DNA of 64,000 nucleotides from RGIG3102 sp964369975 (GTDB lineage: Bacteria; Bacillota; Clostridia; Oscillospirales; Ruminococcaceae): the NCBI GenBank assembly GCA_964369975.1, contig CAYJFZ010000005.1:47588-111587 (forward strand). The letters run 5' to 3'. Made by a program: the position numbers and the translations under genes. Below are positions 35,839-45,545 of the stretch, piece by piece. The notes beneath the pieces are model-generated. The model was not told where the DNA came from, did not search any database, and was given only the letters and a program-made list of their open reading frames with translations. Each line of letters opens with the position of its first letter. Position 1 is the stretch's first letter.

Positions 35839-36630
35839 TTAAATATGATTAATTTTTTTATTAACTACCCTTTGTGCAAGATTTACTAAGCTATACATTC
35901 CATATGCTATAATTCCTAAAATAATTACATTCATCATTACTACATCCATCTCAAACACTTGCCCTGCATACACTATCATATACCCAAGCCCTGCTTTTGA
36001 TGTTAAGAACTCGCCGGCTATAACTCCTACAAGGCTCAAGCCTATATTCACCCTCAAACTCTGAAAGAAAATTGGAATATTATAAGGCAAAACAAGTTTT
36101 GTAAATACAATTAAATCACAAGCCCCAAAACTTTTAATTGTAGTTATATAATTTTTATCTACTGATAAAAAGCCGTGAGATAATTCTAAAACTGTAACAA
36201 TCAAGCTAATGGCAACTGCCATCATTATAATTGACTTTATCCCAGCGCCTGCCCAAACGATAATAACAGGTCCTAATGCTATTTTAGGCAAGCTATTGAG
36301 CACTACTAAATACGGGGCTAAAACCTTGTTTAAAAACGAATTAAACCACATTAAACTTGCTATTAAAAACCCTAAGATTATCCCTAAAGAGAAGCCTATA
36401 ACAGTTTCTGTTACTGTAACCATTATATGATAAAACAAATCTTTTTGTGCTAAAGTTATAAAACTATTCAATATCCTTAAAGGGGATGAAAATATAAATG
36501 GGTCAATAATTTTAAAATGTGCACTAATTTGCCATGAAATTAAAAAGAAAACTATTATCCCCACTTGCATAAAAAGAACATTCCTTTTTTCTTTTCTTTG
36601 TTTTTCTAAGTATTTTAATCTATACTCCAC
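35839..36630 (-). CDS. ABC importer permease (SsuC/TauC type)
   Basis: A 263-residue protein with about six membrane segments. The cytoplasmic coupling loop is KSFGACDLIVFTKLVLPYNIPI and LSLVGVIAGEFL follows, typical of this permease family. It appears to use a GTG start and overlaps the ATPase gene by 11 nt, so translation is coupled. Confidence 0.92.
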   Translation of the reverse strand: MEYRLKYLEKQRKEKRNVLFMQVGIIVFFLISWQISAHFKIIDPFIFSSPLRILNSFITLAQKDLFYHIMVTVTETVIGFSLGIILGFLIASLMWFNSFLNKVLAPYLVVLNSLPKIALGPVIIVWAGAGIKSIIMMAVAISLIVTVLELSHGFLSVDKNYITTIKSFGACDLIVFTKLVLPYNIPIFFQSLRVNIGLSLVGVIAGEFLTSKAGLGYMIVYAGQVFEMDVVMMNVIILGIIAYGMYSLVNLAQRVVNKKINHI

Positions 36631-37387
36631 TATCTACTACCTCCTTCCAAATCGCCCTTACATAATCCTGAAAATTATTGAGTGAGCGAATAGAAATAGG
36701 GTCTCTATTTTTTGAAAAATCGATGTTGTGAATGTTTTTTATTACTGCTGGCCTTTTAGAAAATGAGATTATCCTATCTGATAAGGCAACTGCTTCTGGG
36801 ATGTCGTGGGTTACCATTATCATCGTCTTTTTTTCATCTTTTAATATATTATATACATCACTTGAAACACTCACCCTTGTTTGATAATCCAAAGCCGAAA
36901 AAGCCTCATCTAATAATAATACATCAGGCTTTGTAGCTAAAGTTCTAATAAGAGCTACTCTTTGGCGCATCCCTCCTGAAAGTCTTTGAGGAAAGGTGTC
37001 TTTAAATCCCCAAAGGCCGTATTTTTTTAATAAGTTATCTATATAATTTAAATTTTCTTCATTTACCTTATTTTGTACTTCAAGGCCGATAATAACATTT
37101 TTATATACACTGCGCCAAGAAAATAAGTTATCCGTTTGTAGCATATAGCCAATTTTTTTATTCACAGTAATAATTTCTTTATTTTGCAAATATATATTAC
37201 CAGTATCCGGTTTATTCACCCCTGCTATACAAGAAAGAATACTACTTTTACCACAGCCAGAAGGGCCTATAAGACTTATAAATTCCCCCTCACTTACACT
37301 AAAAGACACATCATCAATAGCTAAAATTTCCTCTTGCTTTGTCTGATAGCGGAGTGAGATGTTATTTACTTTTAAAAAATCTTGCAT
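36620..37387 (-). CDS. ABC importer ATPase (SsuB/TauB type)
   Basis: The ATPase has Walker A GPSGCGKSSIL, Q-loop MLQTDNLF, signature LSGGMRQRVALIRTLA, Walker B VLLLDEAFSAL and the switch MVTHDIPEA. The start at 37387 (MQDFLKV) is the best placed relative to the GGGTGA site; an upstream GTG would add three residues. It leads the three-gene operon. Confidence 0.94.
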   Translation of the reverse strand: MQDFLKVNNISLRYQTKQEEILAIDDVSFSVSEGEFISLIGPSGCGKSSILSCIAGVNKPDTGNIYLQNKEIITVNKKIGYMLQTDNLFSWRSVYKNVIIGLEVQNKVNEENLNYIDNLLKKYGLWGFKDTFPQRLSGGMRQRVALIRTLATKPDVLLLDEAFSALDYQTRVSVSSDVYNILKDEKKTMIMVTHDIPEAVALSDRIISFSKRPAVIKNIHNIDFSKNRDPISIRSLNNFQDYVRAIWKEVVDSGV

Positions 37388-37534
37388 AATCATCACCCAT
37401 ATTTTTATTTTTACTAACTATTATAGTATATAAGCCCCTACCTATATTTGTTACTTCTAAGCTAAAAGAAAAATAAAATATTCGTTATTTTGCATATAAA
37501 TATGTGCAGATTTTGAAAGTAAATGTAATATGTA

Positions 37535-37563
37535 TTGACAATAATGCAATTAATCTATATAAT
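37535..37563 (+). promoter_or_regulatory. Promoter of greA
   Basis: A consensus -35 TTGACA (37535-37540), 17-nt spacer and -10 TATAAT (37558-37563) lie 35 nt before the start codon. Confidence 0.9.
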
Positions 37564-37597
37564 ATAGCTATTGTCAAGTTATAAAGGAGAGATTATA

Positions 37598-38077
37598 GTG
37601 ACTAACGAAATTTTACTTACACAAACAGAATACGATAATCTGAGTACAGAATTAGAGTTTCTAAAAACAGAAAAACGCCATGAACTTGCCGAAAAAATCA
37701 AGACTGCAAGAGGCTTTGGTGACTTATCTGAAAACAGTGAATATGATGATGCTAAAAACGAACAAGGCTTAGTAGAGCAAAGGATTTTAGAAATCGAAGC
37801 TACTATGAAAAAAGCTACTATTGTAACAAAAGATACAATATCAAAAAACATTGTTGGTGTTGGCGTTAGTGTTATTGTTGTTGATGAAGATGGTCAAGAA
37901 GATAAATATGATATAGTAGGAACAACAGGCTTTGATCCTTTAAATGGAAAAATAAGTGAAGACTCGCCAATAGGCCTTGCTTTAAAAGGTCATAAGGTAG
38001 GCGAGAAGGTTAGCGTTGTTTTACCAACAGGTATTTCTTACAATCTAAAAATCAAAAAAATATTAATAAACGACTAA
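37598..38077 (+). CDS. greA: Transcription elongation factor GreA
   Basis: At 159 residues this is a standard GreA that rescues backtracked RNA polymerase. The N-terminal coiled coil carries ARGFGDLSENSEYDDAKNEQG with the catalytic acidic tip, and the C-terminal FKBP-like domain ends SPIGLALKGHKVGEKVSV. The GTG at 37598 is taken as the start because AAGGAGAG lies 7 nt upstream and the frame before it (from 37571) precedes that site. Confidence 0.95.
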   Translation: MTNEILLTQTEYDNLSTELEFLKTEKRHELAEKIKTARGFGDLSENSEYDDAKNEQGLVEQRILEIEATMKKATIVTKDTISKNIVGVGVSVIVVDEDGQEDKYDIVGTTGFDPLNGKISEDSPIGLALKGHKVGEKVSVVLPTGISYNLKIKKILIND

Positions 38078-38079
38078 TA

Positions 38080-38104
38080 AAAAAAGCTTTCGAGCTTTTT
38101 TTAT
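38080..38104 (+). terminator. Terminator after greA
   Basis: A short stem AAAAAGCT/AGCTTTTT with TTCG loop is followed by T-rich sequence; ruvX follows 30 nt later, so read-through is likely. Confidence 0.7.
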
Positions 38105-38129
38105 TTTTATAAAACAAAAGGAAAATTAT

Positions 38130-38555
38130 ATGAAGATAATGGCAGTAGATTTCGGTGAAAGTAGGACTGGTATCGCTATAAGTGATATTGGCGAATTTTT
38201 AGCTACTCCGCACGAAGTAATCAAAGAAAAAAACACTCAAAAAGCCATAGAAAAAATAGCACAAAAAGCAAAGGATTTATCTGCTGAAATGGTAGTAGTA
38301 GGCCTTGCAAAAAATATGGACGGCTCTTTAGGCGAAAGAGCTCAAAAATGTATTATGGTAAAAGAAAAGCTCAGTGATATTTTAGATATACCAGTTGAAT
38401 TATGGGATGAAAGAGTCAGCACAAAATCAGCTTTAAACATCTTAAGCAATAACAACACCTACGGCAAAAAGCGAAAAGAAATCCTTGACTCAGTAGCTGC
38501 AAGTGTTATACTTGAAAGTTTTTTGCAGTATAGAAAAAATAATAAAGAATTATAA
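38130..38555 (+). CDS. ruvX: RuvX/YqgF family Holliday junction resolvase-like nuclease
   Basis: A 141-residue RNase H-fold protein. It has AVDFGESRTGIAISD with the first catalytic Asp, GLAKNMDGSLGERA, LWDERVSTKSA and DSVAASVILESFL. YqgF acts in 16S rRNA 5' processing and may cut branched DNA. It lies just after greA. Confidence 0.94.
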   Translation: MKIMAVDFGESRTGIAISDIGEFLATPHEVIKEKNTQKAIEKIAQKAKDLSAEMVVVGLAKNMDGSLGERAQKCIMVKEKLSDILDIPVELWDERVSTKSALNILSNNNTYGKKRKEILDSVAASVILESFLQYRKNNKEL

Positions 38556-38672
38556 AAATTTAATCCTTTTATAAAAACTTAAAATTCAATTATTAATTTT
38601 ATTTAAGTAAAAGTCTTATTACCATAAATACTATTAAGATCTAATAAATTAAAATAGCCTTTATTGGCAAAA

Positions 38673-38707
38673 CAAAAAGCATTATCTTATAGATAATGCT
38701 TTTTGTT
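38673..38707. terminator. Bidirectional terminator between ruvX and spoIIE
   Basis: The stem AAAAAGCATTATC/GATAATGCTTTTT has A and T runs on both sides. Confidence 0.9.
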
Positions 38708-38739
38708 TTAAAGGAGGCTTTATTGTATTATTATAAATA

Positions 38740-40953
38740 TTAACTCGCTTTTTTATATAGCTTTACAGCAGCTACTGTCCTATCATCATTCGATGGCGTT
38801 TTCATTATATTACTCACTATTTTTTCACAGCTCAATGTATACATCGAGCGAACATTATTTTCAGCCTTTGCCCCATCTGAAAGTAGGAGAACTACATCGT
38901 TTTCATTTAGCATAAATTCATACTGCGTTGTCTTTGTATCCCTTAATATACCTAAAGGCAAAGTGTCTTTATACAGTCGCTGTAAGCCTTTATTATGCAG
39001 TATTATACTCTCACCTGCGCCAGCTTTAGTAAGTGTTGCCTTTGCTGTATATTTATTAATTTGTAGTATATCCATTGATGCCCCACTTTCGCCATCACTT
39101 TTCAAATTTAAAGTTAGGTTTACAATTTCAATAGCCTTTAATACCCCAACTCCTGCTTTTAATAAACTTTCAATCATAGCGATAGCAGTTTTGCTTTCAG
39201 CTGCTGCAAACACGCCTGTACCCATACCATCACTTAAAAGCATAAATATATTTTCTTCTGTTTCAAAATAAGTAAATTCATCTCCGCAAATTTTGCTAAG
39301 ACCTTTACTCTCATAAGAAACTTCAAAAGAAAATTTTTCTAAGCTGCTAAAAGTATATATGTATTCATCGTTATTATTTTCAACATTTGTCTTTTTAAAT
39401 GCTGTCTTAAATAGCTGTTCTAACTTTAATTTTATCCTTTGTATATTTTTCTCACTTACTTCATGCGCTACACTTAAACTAAATTTTTCAGGATTTTTTT
39501 GTACTAAGCAATAATTTGCCTTTAGGTTTAAATCTTTTAAAAAACTGTTCATTTCATCTGTTAATTTAACATCATAGTCAAAGTTTTTTCTATTTTGAAT
39601 TTCTATATCGCTGACTGTTTGCGAGATAGCCAAAAAAGCCCTTTGCAATAATTTTTGATTATTTTTCCTTGATTGATTTATGTATCTTTTAGTTAAAAGC
39701 AGTCTTGCATTTTCTTTAAAAGAGGTTTCTAACTGATTAGTTTTATTACAGTGTGAATAAAACCACTCATCAAAATAAGCTAATTTATTTTGATTTACTT
39801 TATTTGCAAACTTTGTGAATTGGTCTTGAGTTTGAGAATATTTTTCCTGCCAGCAATAAGTTTTGTTTTTGCATTTTTTACAAACCTCTTCAGCTACTAT
39901 ATAATCAAGTGAAGTCTCCTCATTTTTCTTCTCGTTTAGTTTTGCAATATCTACAACGCTATTACCTAAAAAGCTAAGTGATTTATTTAATTTATTTAAG
40001 TTTTGCATTAATTTATAATAGTCTTTTTGAGATTTAATTGCATCTTTATTTTGTAAAATATTTTTAAAAGGAATAAACTTATGTAATAAAAAATGCAAAA
40101 TTAAAGAAAATGTAACTGTCAACATAAGTGAGAAATCACCAAAAATCATAACAAGGCTAATATTAATAATGCTTACAAAAAACATAGACAGCACGTACAT
40201 CAGCCACCATTGTTTTTTTGCTAAAGATGAGGCTATAAAATAAATACTAACAAAACTTAAAAAATAAATATAGAAATTACCTTGCATAGCTAAAAGTACT
40301 CCAGCAGCTATTAAGCTAATAAAACTTAAATCATACCTTAGATGCTTTGAAAAATAAAGCGATATACTAAAACTTAGAGCAATATCTACAAATAAATACC
40401 TTGCCCCTATAAAAGAAAAAGATAAACAAAAAAATAAAATACATAAAAAATTATTCATATAATCTTCAATGTTAACGCTCTCTTTTGCGTTTTTTAAATT
40501 AGAAGCGCCTATTTTTATGTTATAAGGCAAAAAAGTGATTAAGGCTATTTCTCCCACTAATAATACTCTAAGAAAAGCATTTACTTCAAAAAGTACGAAC
40601 ACTGCTTTAAATACTATAAAAACTATATGTAAAATATTATTTGAGAGCCTTCTGTTTCCTATCCAGCCAAATGATAAGGCATAGACACCCACAGCTAACA
40701 AATAAGGCATAAAAAAACTATCGTTTAAACTTAACAAGCCAAAAGAAATAAAACTTCCTAAAGAAAAAGTTAGGGTATCTTCAACTTCATTAAAGCATTT
40801 AATAAATAAAATACTCAAAAAACTAAAGGGCATGTCCATATATCCGCCTCTTGGGGCTAAAAAGCCAAAGATGAAAATTAATGAGTATCTAATAACTGCC
40901 TTTTTATCTATTTTATTTATTTTTAATATTAGGTCTTGTTTTATTTTTAGCAT
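38740..40953 (-). CDS. spoIIE: Stage II sporulation protein E (PP2C phosphatase)
   Basis: The 737-residue protein has about ten N-terminal membrane segments, a central regulatory region with a cysteine cluster (CKKCKNKTYC), and a C-terminal PP2C-type phosphatase with MLLSDGMGTGVFAAAES and VLLLSDGA metal-site motifs. SpoIIE dephosphorylates SpoIIAA in the forespore to free sigma F and also helps asymmetric septation. The spoIIA operon is not in the window. This and spoVS show that the organism forms endospores. Confidence 0.95.
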   Translation of the reverse strand: MLKIKQDLILKINKIDKKAVIRYSLIFIFGFLAPRGGYMDMPFSFLSILFIKCFNEVEDTLTFSLGSFISFGLLSLNDSFFMPYLLAVGVYALSFGWIGNRRLSNNILHIVFIVFKAVFVLFEVNAFLRVLLVGEIALITFLPYNIKIGASNLKNAKESVNIEDYMNNFLCILFFCLSFSFIGARYLFVDIALSFSISLYFSKHLRYDLSFISLIAAGVLLAMQGNFYIYFLSFVSIYFIASSLAKKQWWLMYVLSMFFVSIINISLVMIFGDFSLMLTVTFSLILHFLLHKFIPFKNILQNKDAIKSQKDYYKLMQNLNKLNKSLSFLGNSVVDIAKLNEKKNEETSLDYIVAEEVCKKCKNKTYCWQEKYSQTQDQFTKFANKVNQNKLAYFDEWFYSHCNKTNQLETSFKENARLLLTKRYINQSRKNNQKLLQRAFLAISQTVSDIEIQNRKNFDYDVKLTDEMNSFLKDLNLKANYCLVQKNPEKFSLSVAHEVSEKNIQRIKLKLEQLFKTAFKKTNVENNNDEYIYTFSSLEKFSFEVSYESKGLSKICGDEFTYFETEENIFMLLSDGMGTGVFAAAESKTAIAMIESLLKAGVGVLKAIEIVNLTLNLKSDGESGASMDILQINKYTAKATLTKAGAGESIILHNKGLQRLYKDTLPLGILRDTKTTQYEFMLNENDVVLLLSDGAKAENNVRSMYTLSCEKIVSNIMKTPSNDDRTVAAVKLYKKAS

Positions 40954-41269
40954 ATTTTTTCTCCACTTAGCCTATAATATTATAAGCAATCTTTTTATAT
41001 TCTTAAAATGATAATTCATATATTCAATTATAAAAAAGTTTTTTATAAATTTTTATCAAAAAATATTTTTCTGCAAATTAATATAAAATTTTACTAAAAA
41101 TATATCGAATGGCTTATTTTTATATTTCTCTTTTGTTTTTTTTAATTTAAAATCACTTAATTTTTCACAAAGTTTTATTAAAAAATCCTTTTCAAAACCT
41201 ATCCTCGCTCGCAAATCAAAAATTATTTCTTACTCTCATACCTTAATACCTAATAAAACAATCGCTTAC
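40954..41269. other. Gene-free stretch upstream of spoIIE
   Basis: No gene is visible. It must contain the spoIIE promoter, possibly with Spo0A boxes, but I cannot point to one with confidence. Confidence 0.5.
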
Positions 41270-41313
41270 AAAACAAAAAACACATTATAAAACTATCGTT
41301 TTATAATGTGTTT
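41270..41313 (-). terminator. Terminator of the CofE-like gene
   Basis: A perfect 15-bp stem (41279-41293 with 41298-41312) followed by U-rich sequence on the minus strand. Confidence 0.9.
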
Positions 41314-41326
41314 ATATTTTTATTTG

Positions 41327-42526
41327 TTATTTTGTATAGTTATTAAAGTAGCCTTGAATTAAAATAATAGGAGTGCCTTTATCGCCGCTACCTGAAGTTA
41401 AATCACATAAAGAGCCAATTAAGTCTGTTAATTGCCTTGGAGTAGTACCTTGAGCTGCCATTTTGCCTACTAAACTTTCATTTGATGTGTCTTTTTCTTT
41501 TATAGCTTTTGCAATAGCTAAGTTTAATTCTTCACCTTTTAAATTAGAAAAATCATTATCGGCAAGGTATTTTATCTTTAATTCGTTAGGAGTGCCTTCT
41601 AAGCCCTTTGTATACCCTGGAGATACCACTGGGTCTGCAAGCTCCCAAATATGCCCTTGTGGGTCTTTAAAAGCTCCATCGCCATACACTAATACTTCTA
41701 TGTTTTTGCCTGTTTGCTTTAGCATTTCTTCTTGCACAGCATAGGCTAATTTTTCAGCATCATTTGGGAAAAGCTTAACGCTCTCTTCTGTTGCTTTATT
41801 TGAGCCTAATAAGCCGTATTCTTTATTATGTCCGCTACCATTTATACTTTGAGTCATTAAATCATCAAGGCCATAAACTATCTCTGCGCCGTTTTGATTT
41901 AATAATCTTTTTGTTCTTTTTCTTGAATGGATATCACAAGTAATAACATTTTTTGTATAATTTAGGATTGTTTTTGGATCGTTTGAGAAAATTATTTCTA
42001 ATTCTACGCCCTCATCTCTTACAAGCTGTGCATAGTAATCTATGTAGTCAACACCTGTAAAAGTGTGAGTTTTATAACCAAAAAGCTCTCTGTATTTTTC
42101 ATAAGTGAGTGTGTCAGTATATGGATTAATGCCTTTATCATCAAGCTCTTCTATATCTAAAAGTTTATTGCCAACTTCATCAGAAGGATAGCTAAACATT
42201 AAAATCATTTTTTTAGCACCCTTTGCTATACCTTTTAAGCACATAGCAAATCTATTCCTACTTAAAATAGGAAAAATTACACCTATTTCTTGTGTAACAA
42301 ATTTATTTTTTACATCTTGCGCTATATCTAAAACGCTTGCGTAGTTGCCTTGCGCCCTTGCTACAATAGCCTCTGTAATACCTATTACATCTTTATCATT
42401 AAATACAATATTTTCTTCTTTTGCTGCATTTAATACGCTTTGTACTACAATATTTTTAACATCATCACCTTGTCTTATAATCGGTGCTTTTATGCCTCTT
42501 GAGACAGTGCCTAATACATTACTCAT
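41327..42526 (-). CDS. CofE-like coenzyme F420-0:L-glutamate ligase family protein
   Basis: At 399-401 residues this matches the F420 gamma-glutamyl ligase family: GIKAPIIRQGDDVKNIV, DVIGITEAIVARAQGNY, DPKTILNYTKNVITCDIHSRKRTKRL, and a GLLGSNKATEESVKLFP end. CofE adds glutamates to F420, but nothing else of F420 synthesis is in the window and most Clostridia lack F420. It probably ligates glutamate to another substrate. The ATG at 42526 has GAGGAG 8 nt upstream. Confidence 0.85.
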   Translation of the reverse strand: MSNVLGTVSRGIKAPIIRQGDDVKNIVVQSVLNAAKEENIVFNDKDVIGITEAIVARAQGNYASVLDIAQDVKNKFVTQEIGVIFPILSRNRFAMCLKGIAKGAKKMILMFSYPSDEVGNKLLDIEELDDKGINPYTDTLTYEKYRELFGYKTHTFTGVDYIDYYAQLVRDEGVELEIIFSNDPKTILNYTKNVITCDIHSRKRTKRLLNQNGAEIVYGLDDLMTQSINGSGHNKEYGLLGSNKATEESVKLFPNDAEKLAYAVQEEMLKQTGKNIEVLVYGDGAFKDPQGHIWELADPVVSPGYTKGLEGTPNELKIKYLADNDFSNLKGEELNLAIAKAIKEKDTSNESLVGKMAAQGTTPRQLTDLIGSLCDLTSGSGDKGTPIILIQGYFNNYTK

Positions 42527-42574
42527 AATCAAAACTCCTCTTTAATTACATTACTATTCTATTATACACTAAAA

Positions 42575-42606
42575 TAAAAAAAGAGCAAAGATTTTTTGCT
42601 CTTTTT
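42575..42606 (-). terminator. Terminator of gltX
   Basis: The stem AAAAAGAGCAAA/TTTGCTCTTTTT lies 22 nt past the gltX stop and is followed by U-rich sequence. Confidence 0.9.
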
Positions 42607-42627
42607 CATCTAATTTACATTATTTTG

Positions 42628-44079
42628 TTAGCTTAATTTTTCAATGGCTATTTTTATTCTTTGTATAGCCTTATCTTTTCCTAATACAACTGATAATTCT
42701 ACACCGCCGCCAGGAGTGAATTGTTTTCCTGAAACAGCAACTCTTAGAGGGAATAATACAAGACCATTTTTAACGCCCATTTTTTCTATTACACCGAACA
42801 CTGCATCATGCACGCTATCAACTGTAAAGTTATCAATAGCTTCTAATTTTTCTAAAATTTCTTTTAAAGCATCTTTTGATGTTTCTTGTGTAGTCTTCAT
42901 TTTTTTATTTACAAATAGCTCCGTGTCATACTCTGGTAAAGAGTCGATAAAATCAACTTGCTGTGGAATATCACTAAGCACTTCGCATCTTTTTTGTAAT
43001 ACTTCGCAAAGTAGGTCAAAATCACACTCGCCATTTACAGTTTGTTTAATAAATGGCATAGCTTTTTCTTTAAAGGCTTCTTTGGAAAGCTCTCTAATAT
43101 ACTCACCATTTAAGAATTTCAATTTTTCAGTATCGAAGATAGCAGGAGATTTTGAAATATTTTTAGGATCAAAAACCTTCATTAATTCTTCTAAAGAAAA
43201 CTTCTCTTGCTCTGATTTTGGACTCCAGCCAAGTAAGGCAATATAATTTAAAATAGCTTCTTTTAAATATCCTTGCTCAATTAAATCTTCATAAGAAGCA
43301 TCGCCGTTTCTTTTTGAAAGCTTTTTCTGTGCATCTTTCATAACTGGTGGGCAGTGAACATAGTCAGGGATTTCCCAGCCATAGGCTTTATATAATAAGT
43401 TATATTTTGGTGCTGATGATAGGTACTCCGCCCCTCTAATTACAGGGTTAATAAGCATTAAATGGTCATCTATAACATTTGCAAAGTTATAAGTTGGCAT
43501 ACCGTCAGCTTTTAGTAAAACTTGGTCATCTAAAGTTGAATTTTCTACTTCAATTCTACCATATACTAAGTCATCAAAATAAACACTACCCTCATCTGGT
43601 ATTCTTTGTCTTATAACATAAGGAGTACCATCAGCTAAGTTTTTTTCAATTTCTTCTTTTGATATATGTCTGCAATGGCCGTCATAGCCTGGCATTTGCC
43701 CTGAAAGCTGTTTTAGTTTTGCACTTTCTTCCAAGCGCTCTTTTGTACAAAAACAATAATAAGCCCCACCTTTTTCAATTAATTCCTCAGCGTATTTTTT
43801 ATATATATCTTTCCTCTCGCTTTGAATGTATGGGCCGTAGTCACCGCCTATATCAGGGCCCTCGTCCCATAATAAGTTTGTTTCTTTTAAGGTATTATAT
43901 ATAATATCTAAAGCACCCTCAACCTGTCTTGACTGGTCAGTATCTTCAATTCTTAATAAGAAGTCACCATCGGATCTTCTCGCTGTTAAAAACGCATAAA
44001 GCGCTGTTCTTAAGTTACCTACATGCATATAACCAGTAGGACTTGGGGCAAATCTTGTTCTAATTCTCTCTAAAGCCAT
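42628..44079 (-). CDS. gltX: Glutamate--tRNA ligase
   Basis: The 483-residue class I synthetase has the HIGH-type motif (PSPTGYMHVGNLRTALY) and KMSKS-type motif (KKLSKRNGD). It charges tRNA-Glu and possibly tRNA-Gln. A conserved cysteine block YCFCTKERLEESA is present. An AAGGAG site lies before the ATG. No T-box is seen; the gene stands alone. Confidence 0.97.
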   Translation of the reverse strand: MALERIRTRFAPSPTGYMHVGNLRTALYAFLTARRSDGDFLLRIEDTDQSRQVEGALDIIYNTLKETNLLWDEGPDIGGDYGPYIQSERKDIYKKYAEELIEKGGAYYCFCTKERLEESAKLKQLSGQMPGYDGHCRHISKEEIEKNLADGTPYVIRQRIPDEGSVYFDDLVYGRIEVENSTLDDQVLLKADGMPTYNFANVIDDHLMLINPVIRGAEYLSSAPKYNLLYKAYGWEIPDYVHCPPVMKDAQKKLSKRNGDASYEDLIEQGYLKEAILNYIALLGWSPKSEQEKFSLEELMKVFDPKNISKSPAIFDTEKLKFLNGEYIRELSKEAFKEKAMPFIKQTVNGECDFDLLCEVLQKRCEVLSDIPQQVDFIDSLPEYDTELFVNKKMKTTQETSKDALKEILEKLEAIDNFTVDSVHDAVFGVIEKMGVKNGLVLFPLRVAVSGKQFTPGGGVELSVVLGKDKAIQRIKIAIEKLS

Positions 44080-44139
44080 AATTTTCTCCTTGTATAAATA
44101 TATGTTTTACTATTTTTGACAAATTTCTTATTTTTTCTA

Positions 44140-44168
44140 TTGCTTTTTGTAATTTTATGTTATATAAT
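44140..44168 (+). promoter_or_regulatory. Promoter of the AbrB-family gene
   Basis: A -35 TTGCTT (44140-44145), a 17-nt spacer and a -10 TATAAT (44163-44168) lie upstream of the start at 44216. Confidence 0.75.
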
Positions 44169-44215
44169 ATACTCCGTTAGTAATTTAACTAATATTAAAT
44201 TTAAAGGAGCATTAT

Positions 44216-44452
44216 ATGAAATCAACAGGGATAGTAAGAAAAATTGATGAGGTAGGTCGTTTTGTTTTACCAATCGAAACCAGAAGAACTTTAGGAATCG
44301 ACATAGGTAGTGAAATTGAAATTTTTGTAGAAAATGACACAGTTATGCTCAAAAAATATCATTCAAGCTGTATATTTTGTAACACAAGTGAGGATTTAAC
44401 TACATATAAAGATAAATTCGTTTGCAACAGCTGTATCAAAGACTTAAAATAA
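44216..44452 (+). CDS. AbrB/SpoVT-type DNA-binding protein with zinc-finger tail
   Basis: A 78-residue transition-state-type regulator. The swapped-hairpin domain is STGIVRKIDEVGRFVLPIE, followed by GSEIEIFVENDTVMLKKY. The C-terminal half has two CxxC pairs (CIFC, CNSC) spaced as in a zinc ribbon. Such short AbrB proteins often control early sporulation or surface genes. It is divergent from gltX and convergent with the rhamnose genes. Confidence 0.93.
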   Translation: MKSTGIVRKIDEVGRFVLPIETRRTLGIDIGSEIEIFVENDTVMLKKYHSSCIFCNTSEDLTTYKDKFVCNSCIKDLK

Positions 44453-44462
44453 TTTTTCATTT

Positions 44463-44488
44463 AAAACACTGCAATGCAGTGTTTTTTT
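44463..44488. terminator. Bidirectional terminator between the AbrB gene and rfbB
   Basis: The stem ACACTGCA/TGCAGTGT (44466-44481) with T-runs on both strands serves the converging genes. Confidence 0.9.
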
Positions 44489-45545
44489 ATTTTCTGTTTT
44501 TATACATTTCATTATAATAGTTTTGATAGTCACCACTCGTTACTCTATTTAGCCACTCTTCGTTTTCTAAATACCAGTTGATAGTTTTTACTATCCCTTC
44601 TTCAAACATAACTGTCGGCTGCCAGCCTAAATCATCTTTAATTTTTTGTGGGTCTATTCCGTATCTTCTATCATGACCTTTTCTATCTTGCACATGTTTA
44701 ATAAGTGCATCCGTTATATTTTTATCTACTTTTTCACTTAATATTTCAATAATTTTATTTACTATAAATACATTAGTTCTCTCATTATGACCGCCAACAT
44801 TATACACTTCGCCTAAAACGCCTTTGTTACATACCATATCAATAGCGCTACAATGATCATCTACATATAGCCAGTCTCTTATTTGTAAGCCATCACCATA
44901 AACAGGTAATGCTTTAAATTGCTTTGCATTGTTTATCATAAGAGGGATTAATTTTTCAGGGAACTGATAAGGGCCGTAATTATTCGAGCATCTTGTTATG
45001 TTTACAGGCATTTTATAAGTATCAGCATATGCTTTTACAAATAAGTCAGCTGAGGCTTTACTTGATGAATAAGGGCTGTGTGGGTCAAGTGGAGTTTCTT
45101 CTGTAAAAAAGCCCTCAGCGCCAAGTGAGCCGTATACTTCATCAGTTGACACTTGCAAGAATTTTACTCCCTTTTTCCACTCTTCGCCTATTAGCCAAGC
45201 AGATTTTGCACAGTTTAGTAAGTTTAATGTGCCTAAAATATTTGTTTTTGCAAAAATTTCAGGATCTTCGATACTCCTATCAACATGGCTTTCTGCTGCA
45301 AAGTTTATAACATAATCAAAATCGTAATCATTAAATAATTTTGTTATTATGTTTTTATCCTCAATATCACCTTGCACAAAAACATGTCTTTTATCATTTT
45401 CAATTGATTTTAAGTTTTCTAAATTTCCTGCGTAAGTTAATTTATCAATGTTTACTAAAAGAATATCATCATATTTCTTTAGCATATACATTACAAAATT
45501 TGAGCCTATAAAGCCAGCCCCACCTGTTACTAAATATTTTTTCAT
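44487..45545 (-). CDS. rfbB: dTDP-glucose 4,6-dehydratase
   Basis: A 352-residue short-chain dehydrogenase. It has the Rossmann motif GGAGFIGSN, STDEVYGSLG with the catalytic Asp-Glu pair, and the YSSSKASAD catalytic Tyr/Lys. It converts dTDP-glucose to dTDP-4-keto-6-deoxyglucose in the cytoplasm. It overlaps rfbD by one base. Confidence 0.97.
   Translation of the reverse strand: MKKYLVTGGAGFIGSNFVMYMLKKYDDILLVNIDKLTYAGNLENLKSIENDKRHVFVQGDIEDKNIITKLFNDYDFDYVINFAAESHVDRSIEDPEIFAKTNILGTLNLLNCAKSAWLIGEEWKKGVKFLQVSTDEVYGSLGAEGFFTEETPLDPHSPYSSSKASADLFVKAYADTYKMPVNITRCSNNYGPYQFPEKLIPLMINNAKQFKALPVYGDGLQIRDWLYVDDHCSAIDMVCNKGVLGEVYNVGGHNERTNVFIVNKIIEILSEKVDKNITDALIKHVQDRKGHDRRYGIDPQKIKDDLGWQPTVMFEEGIVKTINWYLENEEWLNRVTSGDYQNYYNEMYKNRK

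Noticed and set aside
37400..37534. TPP or other riboswitch ahead of the ABC importer
   Set aside because: I see no conserved riboswitch core in the short gap upstream of the ATPase gene.
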